From contig JAYKAV010002775.1 in assembly GCA_035582835.1 (NCBI GenBank), forward strand, positions 3,872-67,871: 64,000 nucleotides of DNA. Direction: 5' to 3'. The notes below the pieces were generated by a model. It had not been told where the DNA came from, did not search any database, and saw only the letters and a program-made list of their open reading frames with translations. A program made the position numbers and the translations under genes. Source of the stretch: Phoebastria nigripes (lineage: Eukaryota; Chordata; Aves; Procellariiformes; Diomedeidae). Numbering within the stretch: position 1 is the first letter of the stretch; each line of letters starts with the position of its first letter. Of this stretch, positions 1 to 11,709 are shown piece after piece.

Positions 1-14
1 GATTTTCTGTTTTC

Positions 15-37
15 TTTTTTTTTTTTTTTTTTTTTTT
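15..37 (+). repeat. Poly-T run, 23 nt
   Basis: Uninterrupted T run directly before repeat copy 1. It could be the reverse-complement poly-A tail of a minus-strand retroposed sequence or simple slippage. Confidence 0.9.
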
Positions 38-38
38 A

Positions 39-100
39 AAATCCTTGTTTGCCTTTTGGGGCTGTGAGCTCTTTGGGATACGTGTTGTCTCCCTGTGCCT
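39..100 (+). repeat. Copy 1 of a dispersed short repeat, resembling an ancient L2/CR1-type retroposon tail
   Basis: A 28-bp block at 51-78 (GCCTTTTGGG through CTCTTTGGGA) is identical to 731-758, and similarity extends to both sides (ATCCTTGTT against ATCCTTATT upstream; TACG.TTGTC downstream). The word TGTGAGCTCTTTGGGA resembles the 3' tails of ancient vertebrate L2/L3/MIR-type retroposons as I remember them. The copy sits just after a 23-nt T run. The repeat pair is directly visible; the family name is a guess. Confidence 0.5.
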
Positions 101-718
101 GTCACCTTACACTCAGCTGGGTCTCTGCAAGCTGTTTCAGAAAATGGATGTGGGTGTTTCGTTTATTTTTTTAAATTTTGCAGCCATTGCTTGTGGAAAG
201 AGACCGTGTGGTTCAGGCTGCGGAGGAGGTGCATGCCGCCTTCACCCTTCTCCCCAGGCAGAGGCGTGTCTGCTCTTGCCCCAGTCCAAGAGAGGGCTGT
301 GATCGGTAATTGCTCCTACTGGCTTGTAGCATCTCTCACTTTCCTGAATCCAGCTGAAACCTTTGCTGAGTTTTTAAGGTCAGGTTGCTAAGTTACACCT
401 CCTTGGAGGAGCAGGCTGAGCAGCATGTTACAGGCAGGAGCAGCCGCCGGCTGGGAAAATCTGGGAGTGGTGTCCCTTTGCAATAACTGGGCTCTCCTGG
501 CCCCTATCCCTGCCATCCTCCATCAGTCCTGGGCTAATCTCAGTACCTCATTTAGCTGTTCTTCCCCAAACCTTCAGCTTTATATGCTTCCTTTGCTCAG
601 CAGATTTAGTGAACTAATTGTCTGAGGGTGTGGAGGAGCCGCCCACAATTACCTGTGAAATGCTGTGAGGTCCTGCAGGAGGAGCAGCCGCCATTTGGCT
701 TCTCCATCTTCTTTTTTT

Positions 719-780
719 GAATCCTTATTAGCCTTTTGGGGCTGTGAGCTCTTTGGGACATACGTTGTCCCCCTCGGAGA
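719..780 (+). repeat. Copy 2 of the same dispersed short repeat
   Basis: It shares 28 identical bases (731-758) with 51-78 in the same orientation, 680 bp apart, and is likewise preceded by a T-rich stretch (CTTTTTTTGAATCC). The match fades after about 60 bp. Either a local duplication or two independent insertions of one family would explain it. Confidence 0.5.
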
Positions 781-1493
781 CTGGAAATGGCCTCGCATGT
801 CAGGGCGTATGGCTGTCGCCAAGCCACAGCTCTGGACCAGTCAAGCAAGGTCTGGAGCAGCTGGTGCCCTGCTCCTCTGCCCCTCTCCCTCTTTAGCCTT
901 GCTCCCTGGCTTAACCTCCTTCTCTACTTCCCATTTTCCATGAGCAGCCTGGCTCTGGGAAGACTGGGGGGAGCTGGACTAGCACAGTGCGCGCTCGGGT
1001 TTGTCTGAGAGCTGCTGGGACGGAGCACTGTGGCAGAGCAAGGGCTTCCCTCTTCCTGGGAATGGGACATCTCTGGAGGGTTACCATCCTCAGGCATTTC
1101 CAGGAGATGCGCAGGAGGTTTTCTTGCTCAGTTCCCTGGGAAATCGTGTAAATCGGTGAGGTTTATTGGGGTCCTTTCTGGATTGTGAGAGTAGTGGGTT
1201 TAGGGTTATTTTTTCCCTCCTGCTTGCTATCTCTGTTTTGTTGCTGGATTTCTGCTGTGGCTGGCGTGGTGACTCCTCCATCCTTTCCCTGGGTAAGCTG
1301 GAGACTCTGTCCTCTCTAGGTTGAGCTGGGAAGTGCCCTCTGGAGAGCAGCTTCTCCCACATCAAAATAAGCGGGGAGGACAGGCTGAGGGGTGTGTGCT
1401 GTTGCTTGCAGGAGAGATAAAGGTTCTGGCATTCCCTGGTTTAACTTGCATTAACCTTTTCTCTATCCCTCCCTTCCCTTTATCTCTGCTCAG

Positions 1494-1535
1494 CCCTTCC
1501 CCTCTCTTTCCCTGGGGTGATGGAGAAGCCATCCG
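1494..1535 (+). CDS. Candidate 42-nt coding microexon upstream of exon A
   Basis: A very strong pyrimidine tract (from about 1457) ends in CTCAG at 1493, and a good donor, CCG followed by GTAAGG, begins at 1536. In the frame that joins exon A (last two bases CG plus the first G of exon A = Arg) it reads PSPLFPWGDGEAI then Arg with no stop. One other frame has a TGA; the third is open but gives a phase that does not fit exon A. The peptide is unremarkable, and 42 nt is short enough for this to be chance. It is listed because both splice sites are better than most decoys here and the phase fits. It could also be an alternatively used exon. Confidence 0.3.
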
Positions 1536-4500
1536 GTAAGGGCATCACCATGGGGAAGGCGCCAGACACAGCAGATCTCAAAGGATGTGTCTGCCTCTTT
1601 TTTTTGCCTTTTTTTGTCACAGGCGCTTTTTTGTTAGCCTGTTTGCTTTCAATAAAAGCCTGGGGAAGCAGCACGCGTGTCCCCGGGGTGTCACGGGCTG
1701 TGGCTCGGGTGGGGGATGCTGGAGCAGTCAGCTGGGCTTGCACCCTGCCTGGCACAACCAGCTTATGCCCTGTGGCTGTCCCCAGGGCTGGTGGCAGGGG
1801 ACCTGGCCCTGGTGACTGTTCTCACATTTCCCCATCTGTCCGCGGACTGGGAGTGATGGAGTTGTCACTGGGCTCCTGCCTGAGCTCTCGCACGCAGCCA
1901 GAAGGATTTTTCCACCCTTGTCAAGACTTCATTATGTGCTCTCCTTTCTACCAAAACGCTGAACAGCAGCTAAATATAGGCTGTAACAGTGTTGATTATG
2001 GCTTTTCTAATTGAGCTTTACACTCCATCAGGGATCTTTACTAATGGGATGTGGCATCCTTGATAATGCCTAGCTGTGGAGCCTGCTTGGGAAGCAGATG
2101 TAGATGCAATGTGACTTCCCGGTGGCGTCAGGTCCCGGCTGACAGTTGCTGCTGAGGCCTCTGGAGTTGTGCACGGGATGGTAGATCCACGGAGCCGGCG
2201 TGTGCTTGGGAATTCGAGTTCAGATTTCAGATCTAAACACATTTCTAGTTGCTTTGCTCTTTCTGATATAAATCATTGTCTGCAGTGATGCAACTTCAAA
2301 ATTGCTCCTCTAAGGGTGTGAATTCTTCCCTTTTTACCCCCATGTGATTTGTGTGAGTGGCACTGTAGGCACAAAGGGATGTTAGCACTTAAAATGCTAA
2401 TGCTGTTCTGCAGGTGATGAGCTATACACAGGTGCGTTTAAAAGTACTGAGATTTACATGCAAGAAAAAAGGAATGTTTTGAACTCTGGCAGAGCCCAGG
2501 AGTCATTTATGCAGCACAGTAATGTGTTAAGTTACATCCCTGTTGTCTTGTGCCAGTGAAATGTGTTACAATGAGAAGTACATACGTTTTACTGAAATAG
2601 AAACAACTCGGGATGCTAATTCTGGCTTTGTATCTCCTGGCGTAGCTTGTTTTCATGTCGATGCAAGTGAAGTGTGGGGCTTGGAGTGGGCAGGATGGTG
2701 CTGTGCACCCAATGCAGCTGCAGCGGTGCCTCTCCAGGGCCAGGGCAGCGCTGTCCCTGCAGCCGTCCCTGTCCCCAGAGCACTCAGTGACAGCTCTGTG
2801 GAGCAGAGTGGCATTGCCTGGGAATCAAAGGCGAATGCAATTAATGCTGAAATTAATAAATTTCTGAACCTAAATGTCAAAACATGGTCCCCATCCCTGC
2901 TCCGATGGATGCATCTTTTAGGGTCTGGGTAAGAGGCCCCGGTGGTGAGTGCAGGGGCTGCCCGGCTCCCGGCAGCTGTGGCTCCTGCCCTCTGCCTGAG
3001 TGCTGCCCGTCCGCTGCTGTGCGCCTGATGCATTACTGTCCCACAGGAGCCCTGCACAGTGCCGTAGCTCTGCCCCAGCCCCTGTGTCGCTGCTCGCCTG
3101 TGAATTACATCAGATGCCGACACCAGTCGGGAGCTGCTGTGACATTTGTAAAGGGAGTGAAAAACGATCATAATAAACATAGCGGTGACAGACAGCCACC
3201 CAGGGTCAGGAGCTTTTGCATGATAGACTCTCCCTGTGCGACCTTGAGGACCAGCTTAGTGGAAATAGGATAAAATTTAGTGCTGTGCAGGGAGGCAGAG
3301 TGCTTGCCCTTCCATCCGCACCGGGAGCTCGGCTCTGCGTGATGCTCCAGGACAGGTGGAGGATGCCAGGTCTGAGCTAGTGGGAGGGCAAGTGAGGGGT
3401 GTGGAAACAACCGTGGGGAATGAAAGCTCCTCTTCTGAGAGGAGGCTGAAAGAACTTGTCTTAATCAGCCTAGAAAAATGCAGGCTGAAAGGGGCTGTGA
3501 CTGCAATATAAGGGAGATTAATCATGGGAGCAAACACCAGAGAGGGGGAATAATTATTGAAGCTAAAGGTTAATATTGGAACATGAACAAATGAGCATAA
3601 ACCAGCTAAGAATTGAATTTTGGATGGAAATTTGAAGGTTTTGTACCATTCAGTATGAGATTTGGGAACAGCCTTGTGTGAGGAGAGGCCCTTTGCCAAG
3701 CCCCCTCGGGGTCTGCTGGGGAGCTCGGTCGGGCTCAGGTGTGGGCTCTGTGACAGCGGGGGACGGGGCTGGACAGCTTTGGGGTGATCCCAGCCTGCAG
3801 CCCTCGGCACAGGGTGAATCCCCCCCATGTCTCCTCACACCGCAGCGGTGCTGGACATCCGTTCCTTTTTATCACATTTCTGGGATCTTTGCAGCATGGC
3901 CTGGGCCAGTGTCATCCCCGAGGACGGCACCTGAGGACCATCCCTTGTGGGACACTGGGGGGTGAAGCAGGAGAAAGGGGACTTGCTCCCATGCCCCACT
4001 GCGAGGCTCAGCATACTCTGGGTTTTGGAGGAGAAGGCGGCTCGTGGTCACACTGCTAGCACGTTGGTGTGTGTCTTGGTCACCCCTGCAACTTTTGAGC
4101 CCTATCATCAGCCTTGGTTGAGTTTTGACCCCATAGAGACCTTGAACTTGGTTTCTACATGTTGCATGACGCCTTTGTGACCTCTGTAGTGCCTGCTGCG
4201 CGAGTCTGTCTTGCTATAGTCTGGACCTTCCCTATAGTGCGTGTCCCAGGACCCCTGAGTGACCTGGTTTCCACCACAAAAGGCATTCTGCTGCCTCAGG
4301 TGATGCTCAGTGCTAAGTGGGGCTTTAACTCACTTAAAGGGAATTTGTATCATTTCAGTCTTGAACCCTCTGGTTTATTTGCTTAATTCTGATTATCTGT
4401 GAGTTTTGAGGTGGGGTGGGTGCTAGAATGCTTCATGTGCTGTTTATGCTGATTGTGGCTTGCAGCTCAAGATGCAAATCCTAATTAAAATACACTGGCG

Positions 4501-4678
4501 AAGGGAGAAGGCTTTACTGAAATAGCAGCAGCTTTGCAAACAAAGGGTGCAGTTTGGTGTTGGGAAGGACCGTATGCTCCCAGTACAGTGATGGCATTGT
4601 GTGTTACAGAAAGGTCCTGGCTTGAAGAAGCCTTCTCACCTACTGAAAGGGGTATGCTCTGTGTTTTTTCCCCTCAAG

Positions 4679-4872
4679 GTCTCTGGACAGAAAGCTGCAG
4701 CGACCACTCCTGGGGAAGTCCCGGACGCTGCCCAGCATCCCGCAGTCCCCGGTCCTGAGCAGGCTTCCCCTCCTTGACTCCACAGTGTACAGGGAGGAGA
4801 TGCCGGAGCAGAAGCCGTACAAGAAGCACTTGGCCTCTGACTGCCAGAAAGGCTGCACGGTCCCTTCTACCG
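4679..4872 (+). CDS. Internal coding exon A of an unrecognised multi-exon gene (partial CDS)
   Basis: The exon is 194 nt. It follows a T/C-rich tract ending CCCCTCAAG and is followed by a GTGAGT donor at 4873. Its first base completes a codon begun in an upstream exon, it then encodes 64 full residues, and it ends with one base of a Gly codon. Both other frames hit stops inside the exon. The peptide begins SLDRKLQRPL, contains a Ser/Pro-rich stretch (LPSIPQSPVLSRL) with a proline-directed SP site, and becomes charged (YREEMPEQKPYKKH) with two Cys near the end. No signal peptide, membrane segment or catalytic motif is visible; low-complexity Ser/Pro/basic character suggests a disordered cytosolic region. 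The exon end G plus the first GG of the exon at 11710 makes a Gly codon, linking the two. I do not recognise the family. The start codon lies outside the supported exons. Exon reality is well supported; function is unknown. Confidence 0.75.
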
Positions 4873-5044
4873 GTGAGTGCCGCAGCGCTGGGGTGAGCTT
4901 CCACCCCGTTCTGCCAGGGGGCCTGCAAAATCCTAGCGAACCTTTCCTGCTTCTTCAGGAGCACAAGTAACAAAATAAATCCAACCCCAGTCTGTGTGGG
5001 GTTTATCCTGCTCCAAAACCAGCCCTTCTTGATGAGGTCTGGGG

Positions 5045-5060
5045 TTTTTTTTTTTTTTTT
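5045..5060 (+). repeat. Poly-T run, 16 nt
   Basis: Uninterrupted T run about 170 bp downstream of the exon A donor. No target-site duplication was recognised around it. Confidence 0.9.
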
Positions 5061-5720
5061 GCTCCTCTCTGAGCCTTTCTTTGAGCCTGTTACTTAAACC
5101 TCCCCATCTTTCATATTACGCTGATGAAAAAGCAGAGTTGGCTCATGAAAGCCACCCGATGCAGGGAGCTGATGCTCAGAGCCTTCTGCCTCTGGGTGGG
5201 CTGTGTCTCCTGCCCACCCGTGTTGGGGTGAGCTGCTGCCTCAGTGGCTCTCTGGCCTCTGCAACAGGCCAAAGTGCCCCTTTTCTATGGCGTGAAGTGG
5301 CTTCAGGGTACTCGTTGCTGGTCTCCCATTGGGAGCAATGGCAGAGCACGGCACCGCTGTGCTCTTCCCACAGTCCTGGCCTCGGGTGGGGATTTGCGGT
5401 AGCAAATGCTCCCCAGCCTGGTAGTGTGTGTTGGCCTTCAGGTCAACTGAGGGTTTTTATCATGTTCTTCTACTCTTGTGCTGATCCTGATGAAATACTA
5501 ATATGGTTGGGCCAGCTGCTCTGAACAAGTTTATTGGCAAAACCGTTGATGGCCAAAGTGTTTCAGTGCTTTTGGTGCCAGTGGAATCACGCTGGGGCCA
5601 TAAAAATGATGGGGAAAGGGATTATTAGCACTGAAACAAAGATAAGGCCTGCAAGCCAGGGCTGACAATCCAGTGCTAAATAAAATCCTTATAAAACAGC
5701 TCCCTTCAAATAGCACCCTT

Positions 5721-5724
<4 letters not shown>

Positions 5725-5756
<32 letters not shown>
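5725..5756 (+). repeat. Poly-T run, 32 nt
   Basis: Uninterrupted T run between GGAC and CTAAAAATC. Length is likely polymorphic. No recognisable retrocopy follows. Confidence 0.95.
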
Positions 5757-7272
5757 CTAAAAATCTAACCTGCTCACGGTCAGATCACTGTGAGCTACCC
5801 AGTAGAGCAGCTGTCCAAACCCTGGATTAATTTTAATGCTCTGCAGGCTGCGTTTAATTTCCTGGTGCTACTAATTCTCCTAAAAGTCATGCACAGAGAG
5901 GATCTTGGCATGTTGCTGAGCCTGTCCTGCTGTGCTCATCCCAGTGGTGCTCCTGGGTGTGCTGCAGCATCCGAGAGACTGCTCTGCTGCATGCAGGACC
6001 CATGGTTTTCCTTTCAGCCCATCAAATTTTTGAGTGGGTCTTGGTGTGGGAGGAAGACCCGTGGGAAAGCTTGTGTAGCTGACTCCTGGGGACACGAGGG
6101 AGTGGGGCACTTGGGAGTAGGCAGGTAATTGCAGGCAACTCCATTGCTTGGAATCGAAGATGGCTTGTGAGGTTGTGTGAGCCCTCAGGATTTCCTGGGT
6201 TATGGTTTGCAAGGAGAGACCTAAATAAGTGGTGGAGGTCTGCCTCCTGGTAGAGGGCAAAACAAAGTGCTTTGCAGGACTTGTGCCTGAGAGAGCATCC
6301 ACCGTGGAGGGCATGGCATCCAGAGCACCCTTCAGCACCTGGGAGGTCCCTGGTTGGTGTGCTGGTGCTTCCAGAGAGCTGTGCTGGAGATGGAGGGAGG
6401 GAGTGGGAGGCTGGTGTAAGACCGTGGGATGAAGTCCCAGCGTGAGTCAGACCCACTGCAAACCTCATCACCTGCTGCTGCAAACGCCTCCTCTCATGTG
6501 AGTGCAGACGTACTTGTGCACTGTGGAACAGCCACCCTAGAGCAAACCCTGTGCACAGCCCTCCCTGCACAGCGGGGGTAAGGAAGAGCCCTGATTGCAA
6601 CGTAACAAGTGTTTAGGATGTTGCTTTATTTGTGGCTGGAAGGTGCCTAGGATGCCAAGAAGAGGGAAGAGTATGAAAGCCCTTGTAGGCTGGAAGGCTC
6701 CCTCCACAGCCAGAGCCTTGGATGAATGAATGAGGAGTTGTTTTCTGTCCAGATCCTCCCAGGTTCTTTTCCCGGCTCCTTGATACTCAGTTAGGAACTG
6801 CAAATTAGCTACTCATTAAGGCTATCAGCATGCTATCATGGAGGAAAAAAAAACCAAGATGCTTTTCTCAACATTGCCTGGTTATTGTATCAGTCTCTCG
6901 CAGCCTGGATCACGGGTTTGGCAGTAATTTACCTGCAATACACAGCACTAAATTTGTCTGAGCCCTGGGACAACAAGTGGTGGCCTCAATCAGTGCAGAA
7001 GATCTGGCCTCGCTTGCAGGGATGCAGCAACCCTCAAGCTGCAGGGATCACACTGCTAGCAGGGTGTGACACCTGGACAGCAGGACAAGAGTGGAGCAGC
7101 GTATGGCGCAGGAGGTTAATGAGCCCCGGTATGCTGATGAGGAAAGCAGGATTCCCACAAGTACTTACGAATGAGAGCTGGGCTGCAGGGTTTCAGGAGG
7201 GAGAGAAGATCCTTTCCTTAAAGAACTTGTGAATTTGCTTTGAGCAGGTGCCAGTGCTCCCCGTTCGAGGCG

Positions 7273-7312
7273 GGGGACACATGGCCAACTGCAGCAGGGG
7301 ACACATGGCCAA
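7273..7312 (+). repeat. Two-copy short tandem duplication
   Basis: The 16-mer GGGGACACATGGCCAA occurs at 7273-7288 and again at 7297-7312, spaced 24 bp start to start. No further copies are adjacent. Confidence 0.85.
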
Positions 7313-10300
7313 AGCCACCTTGGGAAGAGGCTTGCCTACAGGGGGTGCAAGGCTTTGGCAGGAGCAGGGCCATTTGTGGGAGAGGTGGTAAGCTCATCTT
7401 CGGGGAGAGTTCACCGCTCTGCAGGGAAGAAACCGGCCTCTGGCTCTCTGCTGACCTTGGGGCCACAAGCAGAGGAGTCGCCAAGTGAGGTGGGAGAAGC
7501 TGTTTCCTCCTGCATGGATGAGATGTGACATCCTCATCTGACCACCGGGACGCGTTCCCTAGCCTTTTGCTTTGTGTCCCACGGTTCCAGCACGGCAGCG
7601 CCGGAGGAGGTGAGTGCCCTATCACTCTGTGGGAGGTTACAGGAGATTGTCCTGCTGTGGCACCACAGCTCCTGTGCAGGTCCTTGTGTGGGCACCAAGG
7701 TGTCTGATGGGGAACCAGGGCCCCGAGGATGGCCAGGAGAGCTGAGGGATGGTGAACTGGGTTTCCTGTTGGTCTGGTTTTGTTGTTCCCCTCCAGGTAA
7801 CCTGCAATAAGTGGTGGTGTGGTCAGCTGGAACAGGCTCCGAGCTCTCCATCCTTCACCCCCTTGCCTGGAGCAGCTCTCCTGCATTAACCCCAAACTCC
7901 TGATGGCCGTGAGCCCGGGACATAGCGAGGGGGAGACAAGAGCAAACAGGGCTTGGTCAAACAGGGGCAGGGGCAGCTCCTGCCTTGTCCAAACCATTAT
8001 CTGTTTGGTGTCATGTTTTGCAGTGTGCCAAGAGGCTTCACACATGCTGGCAGCACAGAGAAAAGAGCAGCCTTTCACTTGTCCTTCCTTCCTTCTGTGC
8101 CCCTGTGAAGTTTTAGGGGTGGGACTGAGAAACACTTTTTGTTGCACTCCTTCTGCAGCAGGCAGGGGCTTCTTCTCAGCCTTTGGTTGCTGCAGCTCTT
8201 ACCTGCCAGCCTGCACAGGGAGGTCGCTGCATGTGTTTTGCATGCCTGACCCCTTGCAGTTCCCTCTGCCTTGTACTTGGAAGGAGCAGACCATGCTGGA
8301 GCTCTTCACTGCCTCCTCTCTCCCTTGTCTGTCATGCAACATGCTGAGCTCTTCAGAAACTGGCTCCATGCCCCACTGTGAAGCTGGGAAGAAGCTAACT
8401 GGTAGCATGGTTGGTGTGAGCTTATTAGGAATTATGCCCATGGGAGGAAAAGAAAGAAGCCGAAAGGAAGTGGCTGGATTTGAGCTTAGACCAGGACTCT
8501 GGAATTAATTTTCCTAATTCTCACAGGACTGTTTTGGATAACCTTCCACAACGTCTGGATGAGTGTCAGTCTTGCATCTCTGTTGAACTTAGCGTGGGCA
8601 TACGGCCCCCTCCTGAAACAGCTTTGCTTGTGAAGATGCCCACCTTGTGCTTTCAGCTGGGTAGTGGTGCTGGTTCCTGTGCTCTTTTCCGTGGTGACGT
8701 GCTGTTGGATGAGAGGAAGACTCCTGGCTCTGAGACTTCAGCCCGGTACCTGGGCAATGTGCCACCCCTTGTGCAAGAGAGGAACAGAAGGGCCTTTTTA
8801 CACCAGCCTGTGCATCAGCGTTGGTGCTGAGGAAAACCTTTTGTGTCACTTGCAGCGGCTGAGGGATCAGCCTGTCCATGCTGAGAGAGAGCGGGTCTCT
8901 GTCCTTGCTGCCCCTCCATCCTTTGGTGCATGTCCTTCCCAACATTTCAAATTCAGGAAGAAGAAAGATTTTGCAGCAATTGTTATTGCCAAGCCCAAGA
9001 AGACGCTTAATCTTTTTAGAGGTGCTGATGTTGCCAGGCGTAGCTCTGGACGGCAGAGAGGTGACCAGCTTCAAGGCAGAAGAGCATAAAGATGGTTGGA
9101 CTCCAGCCTGTGGGCTTGCTCCTGTCCCTGGCACTTCCTCTCCAGGCACTTCTTGATCTTTCCCCTCTGACCTCTCCAGGCTCTGGGCTTGATCATTGAT
9201 TTACTTGTTTGGTAAAAATCAGGAACAAGCTCCTTCAGCACGTAGAAAAGCTTTTTGGGGTAGGCAAGGTCCTGGCTCCCCATTCCCAGGGAGGAGGGAC
9301 CGTAGGCCTTCTGCCCGAGGAGGGGAGCAGCTCTGCTGCTGGTCCTGTTCCAGGGCTGCGCTGGAGGATGCAGCTGCCTGTTAGCCCCTTGGAGAGCATA
9401 GAGACTGAGAACAGCAAAATCAGTGGGAAACTGGGATCAGTGAGACCAGATGTGACCCTGTTGGTTTGGGGGGCTTGAACACCAACTCCTTCATCCGCAG
9501 GAGAGGTGTCCCACGTGGGGGAGTGGGCATGGCGGGTGGCTGTCCTTTCCCTTGTACCCTGGCAGCTGGGCTATGTTCAGCCTGCAGCCTTGGCCCTCCC
9601 TCACCCAGGGCGACAGAGCAGTGGTGGCTGTGTCTGTGCATGCTGTGGGGGTGGGAGGGGATGGCCGTGGGGACAGAGGATGGTGTAGGTGGGGGCTGAG
9701 GCATTGCAGATGAGCAGGGGGTACTGGGGCCTGTTCCTCCTTCCGCGTACAATTTTCCTGCGTGGTGGGTGCGTCTCTTCCCAGGCTTGGTGCCTGTGTC
9801 ACGGCGTTTCCTGCTGCGTCCCCGGAGCGATGCTATCCCGCGGTGGCAGTCTGGATCTGGGCTCCGATTGACGTGTTTGTGCCTTGAATAATCACAGCTT
9901 TCAAACAGCAGTTCCTGTGTTGTATGAGTTGACATTTGGAGAGGAGCAGCAGCAGCTTATTAAATTGAAAGTAGGAGAGGAAAAAAAAGAAAGATGTGAT
10001 GCTAGGTAGTGCTGTGCTCCAGGTTGCCTCTTTGTTCACATTTTTAAGCTCTCTGCCCTTCTCTTCTTCCCTCTTGTCCTCTCGCTTCTGCTGGTTTCGA
10101 TTCGGTGCCTTCGGATCCACTGGCAGGACTTTGCACGCAGTGAACTGTCTTTACACCTTAAAAAGCTTGGGGAGCTTGGGGAAGAGACATGTTTGTTGAG
10201 ATGCAGAAGATGGAGCGGCTGGTCGCTGCTCTGAGGCTGCAGTGGCTTGTAGTCCAGCCTGTCTGTCATCATATTCAGTGTAAAACCCACACAGCCTTGC

Positions 10301-11160
10301 TGGGTAAACTAGACTTCACTCACTGAATTGTGGCTGGCTTTTACCTTAGGGCCTTTATCTGCTTTAAACTCTGGAAGTATTTTGCTCCTCAGCCCTGGCA
10401 TAGCGGGGTCATGGTCATTCGTGCTCGAAGATGCCACAGAAACCAAAGACAAATAATTTTGCCTTGGTAAGATGCTGCCTGCAGGAGGGGGAGAGTTTCT
10501 GAAGACAATCATGTGAGATGCCCTTTTGGGCTGCAATGGCTAATAATTGATCATTTTTACAAGAATTGAGCAAGAGGGTTTTATTGTTTATTTGTTATGG
10601 CTATTGAGAAGTGATTTTGGCTGGGGGGTGGGAGGTAGGGCAGACTCCAGATATAAAGATGAGATTGGCAACAAAAAGCATCTGAGCTCCTCGGAAAAGA
10701 GTGTTTTGTTATTTTCCCTTTTGTTGCAATGAAATATGGTCAGTCCTACCCCGGGAGTGCCAGCTCTGCGTGATGCTGACTGTCCTCTGCCGCTGCTGAT
10801 TTCTTTTTTTTGTCTCCGGGCGCTCCAGCCCCGCAGTGCTGCATCAGATGGTGCTGCTGGCAATGGGCTGCACAGAGCTCGAGGAGACTGGAGGTCTGGT
10901 TTCTGTCCTTGGTTTGGCTGTTGATTTGCTCTTGGCCGTGCCATAAAGAGTTTTCTGGAGGAGGAGATGGCAGTAAATCCTTTTGCAATTTGCAACATTT
11001 ATGGTGTCGCAGTTTTCCCATTCACAAAGCAAGATTTATTATCGTTACCAAGTACAGAGCATGTGAATACCTGCAGGAGAGAGGTTTGATACAGGCATGT
11101 AGCATTAATGCTAGCAGCAAGAACTGTGTGTGGTTCTAATCATAGGATTTTTATTCCTTT

Positions 11161-11175
11161 AAAAAAAAAAAAAAA
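11161..11175 (+). repeat. Poly-A run, 15 nt
   Basis: A15 followed by CAAAACCCAAAAC, a simple A-rich tract within the intron before exon B. Confidence 0.9.
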
Positions 11176-11478
11176 CAAAACCCAAAACATTTTCTTTTAA
11201 TGTGGAATGTCTTATTGGACTTGGGGTGATGAAGAATGAGTGAAATTTTTTATTTCTTTATAAATGACCCTTTTAAATGGGATAACCCTATTAGAGTTAA
11301 ATAGCAGGAAGTTTTTAAGTATTAGGATTTTGGTCTGCTGGTTATTCTGAGTAATAATATTTATACTGTAGTAGTGCCTGGAGGCCCTGACTCTGGCCAA
11401 GTCTTCGTTGTGCTCAACTGTATTTGACCAATTTCAGCTAGGAAGAGATTGGGGACTGTAGGTATGTGAGGCTGGACA

Positions 11479-11533
11479 GGGTGGGAGCAGGGGCTGTTGC
11501 CTGGGGCAGGTGGGGGCAAGGGGTATGCAGGGG
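11479..11533 (+). other. G-quadruplex motif cluster upstream of exon B
   Basis: On the plus strand, G tracts of at least three occur at 11479-11481, 11483-11485, 11490-11493, 11503-11506, 11512-11516, 11520-11523 and 11530-11533. The last four have loops of 5, 3 and 6 nt, fitting the standard G3+N1-7 pattern. The cluster would be G-rich in the pre-mRNA and ends 176 nt before the exon B acceptor, where such structures can influence splicing in known genes. A regulatory role here is inference. Confidence 0.6.
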
Positions 11534-11709
11534 CTTGTGGCAGGGACGTGCCCTCTGGGCAGTGAGTTCTGCAGCACCTGTACTCACGGCATGCCTGGTG
11601 GGTGCAGGATGGGCGGAGGGGGTCCGGGCTGTCCACCGGGCATCCCTACCGATGGGCTGGAGGGATAGGACTTGTCTCTGATGGGGTGGCGTGTCCTTCT
11701 GCTCCTCAG

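Larger units (their letters stand above)
1..4678 (+). other. Upstream intron (partial), no other supported gene
   Basis: Exon A begins in mid-codon, so at least one coding exon lies upstream and this stretch is intronic (apart from the candidate microexon at 1494-1535). It holds a 23-nt T run at 15-37, two diverged copies of a short repeat (39-100 and 719-780), and otherwise unique-looking sequence. An AATAAA at about 1650 has no associated coding end and is not called. Open frames on either strand here are short and carry no recognisable motif. Confidence 0.55.
4873..11709 (+). other. Intron A-B, 6.8 kb, non-coding
   Basis: It is bounded by the GTGAGT donor of exon A and the CTCAG acceptor of exon B. 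Contents seen: T runs at 5045-5060 and 5725-5756, a two-copy 24-bp-spaced repeat at 7273-7312, an A run at 11161-11175 and a G-quadruplex motif cluster at 11479-11533. The longest open frame in the window (309 codons, minus strand, 7218-8147) lies here but has low-complexity, Ser/Pro/His-rich composition and no known motif. I see no second gene. Confidence 0.6.

Noticed and set aside
1196..1212. Telomere-like GGGTTTAGGGTTA
   Set aside because: Only about two partial units; far too short for an interstitial telomeric repeat.
1640..1665. AATAAA as a poly(A) signal of an upstream gene
   Set aside because: No coding end precedes it, and the phase of exon A shows that the transcript is still mid-coding downstream.
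7218..8147. Longest open frame in the window, 309 codons on the minus strand
   Set aside because: Composition is low-complexity and Ser/Pro/His-rich with no recognisable domain, there are no convincing splice or promoter signals, and it lies in an intron of the plus-strand gene. GC-rich DNA gives such frames by chance.
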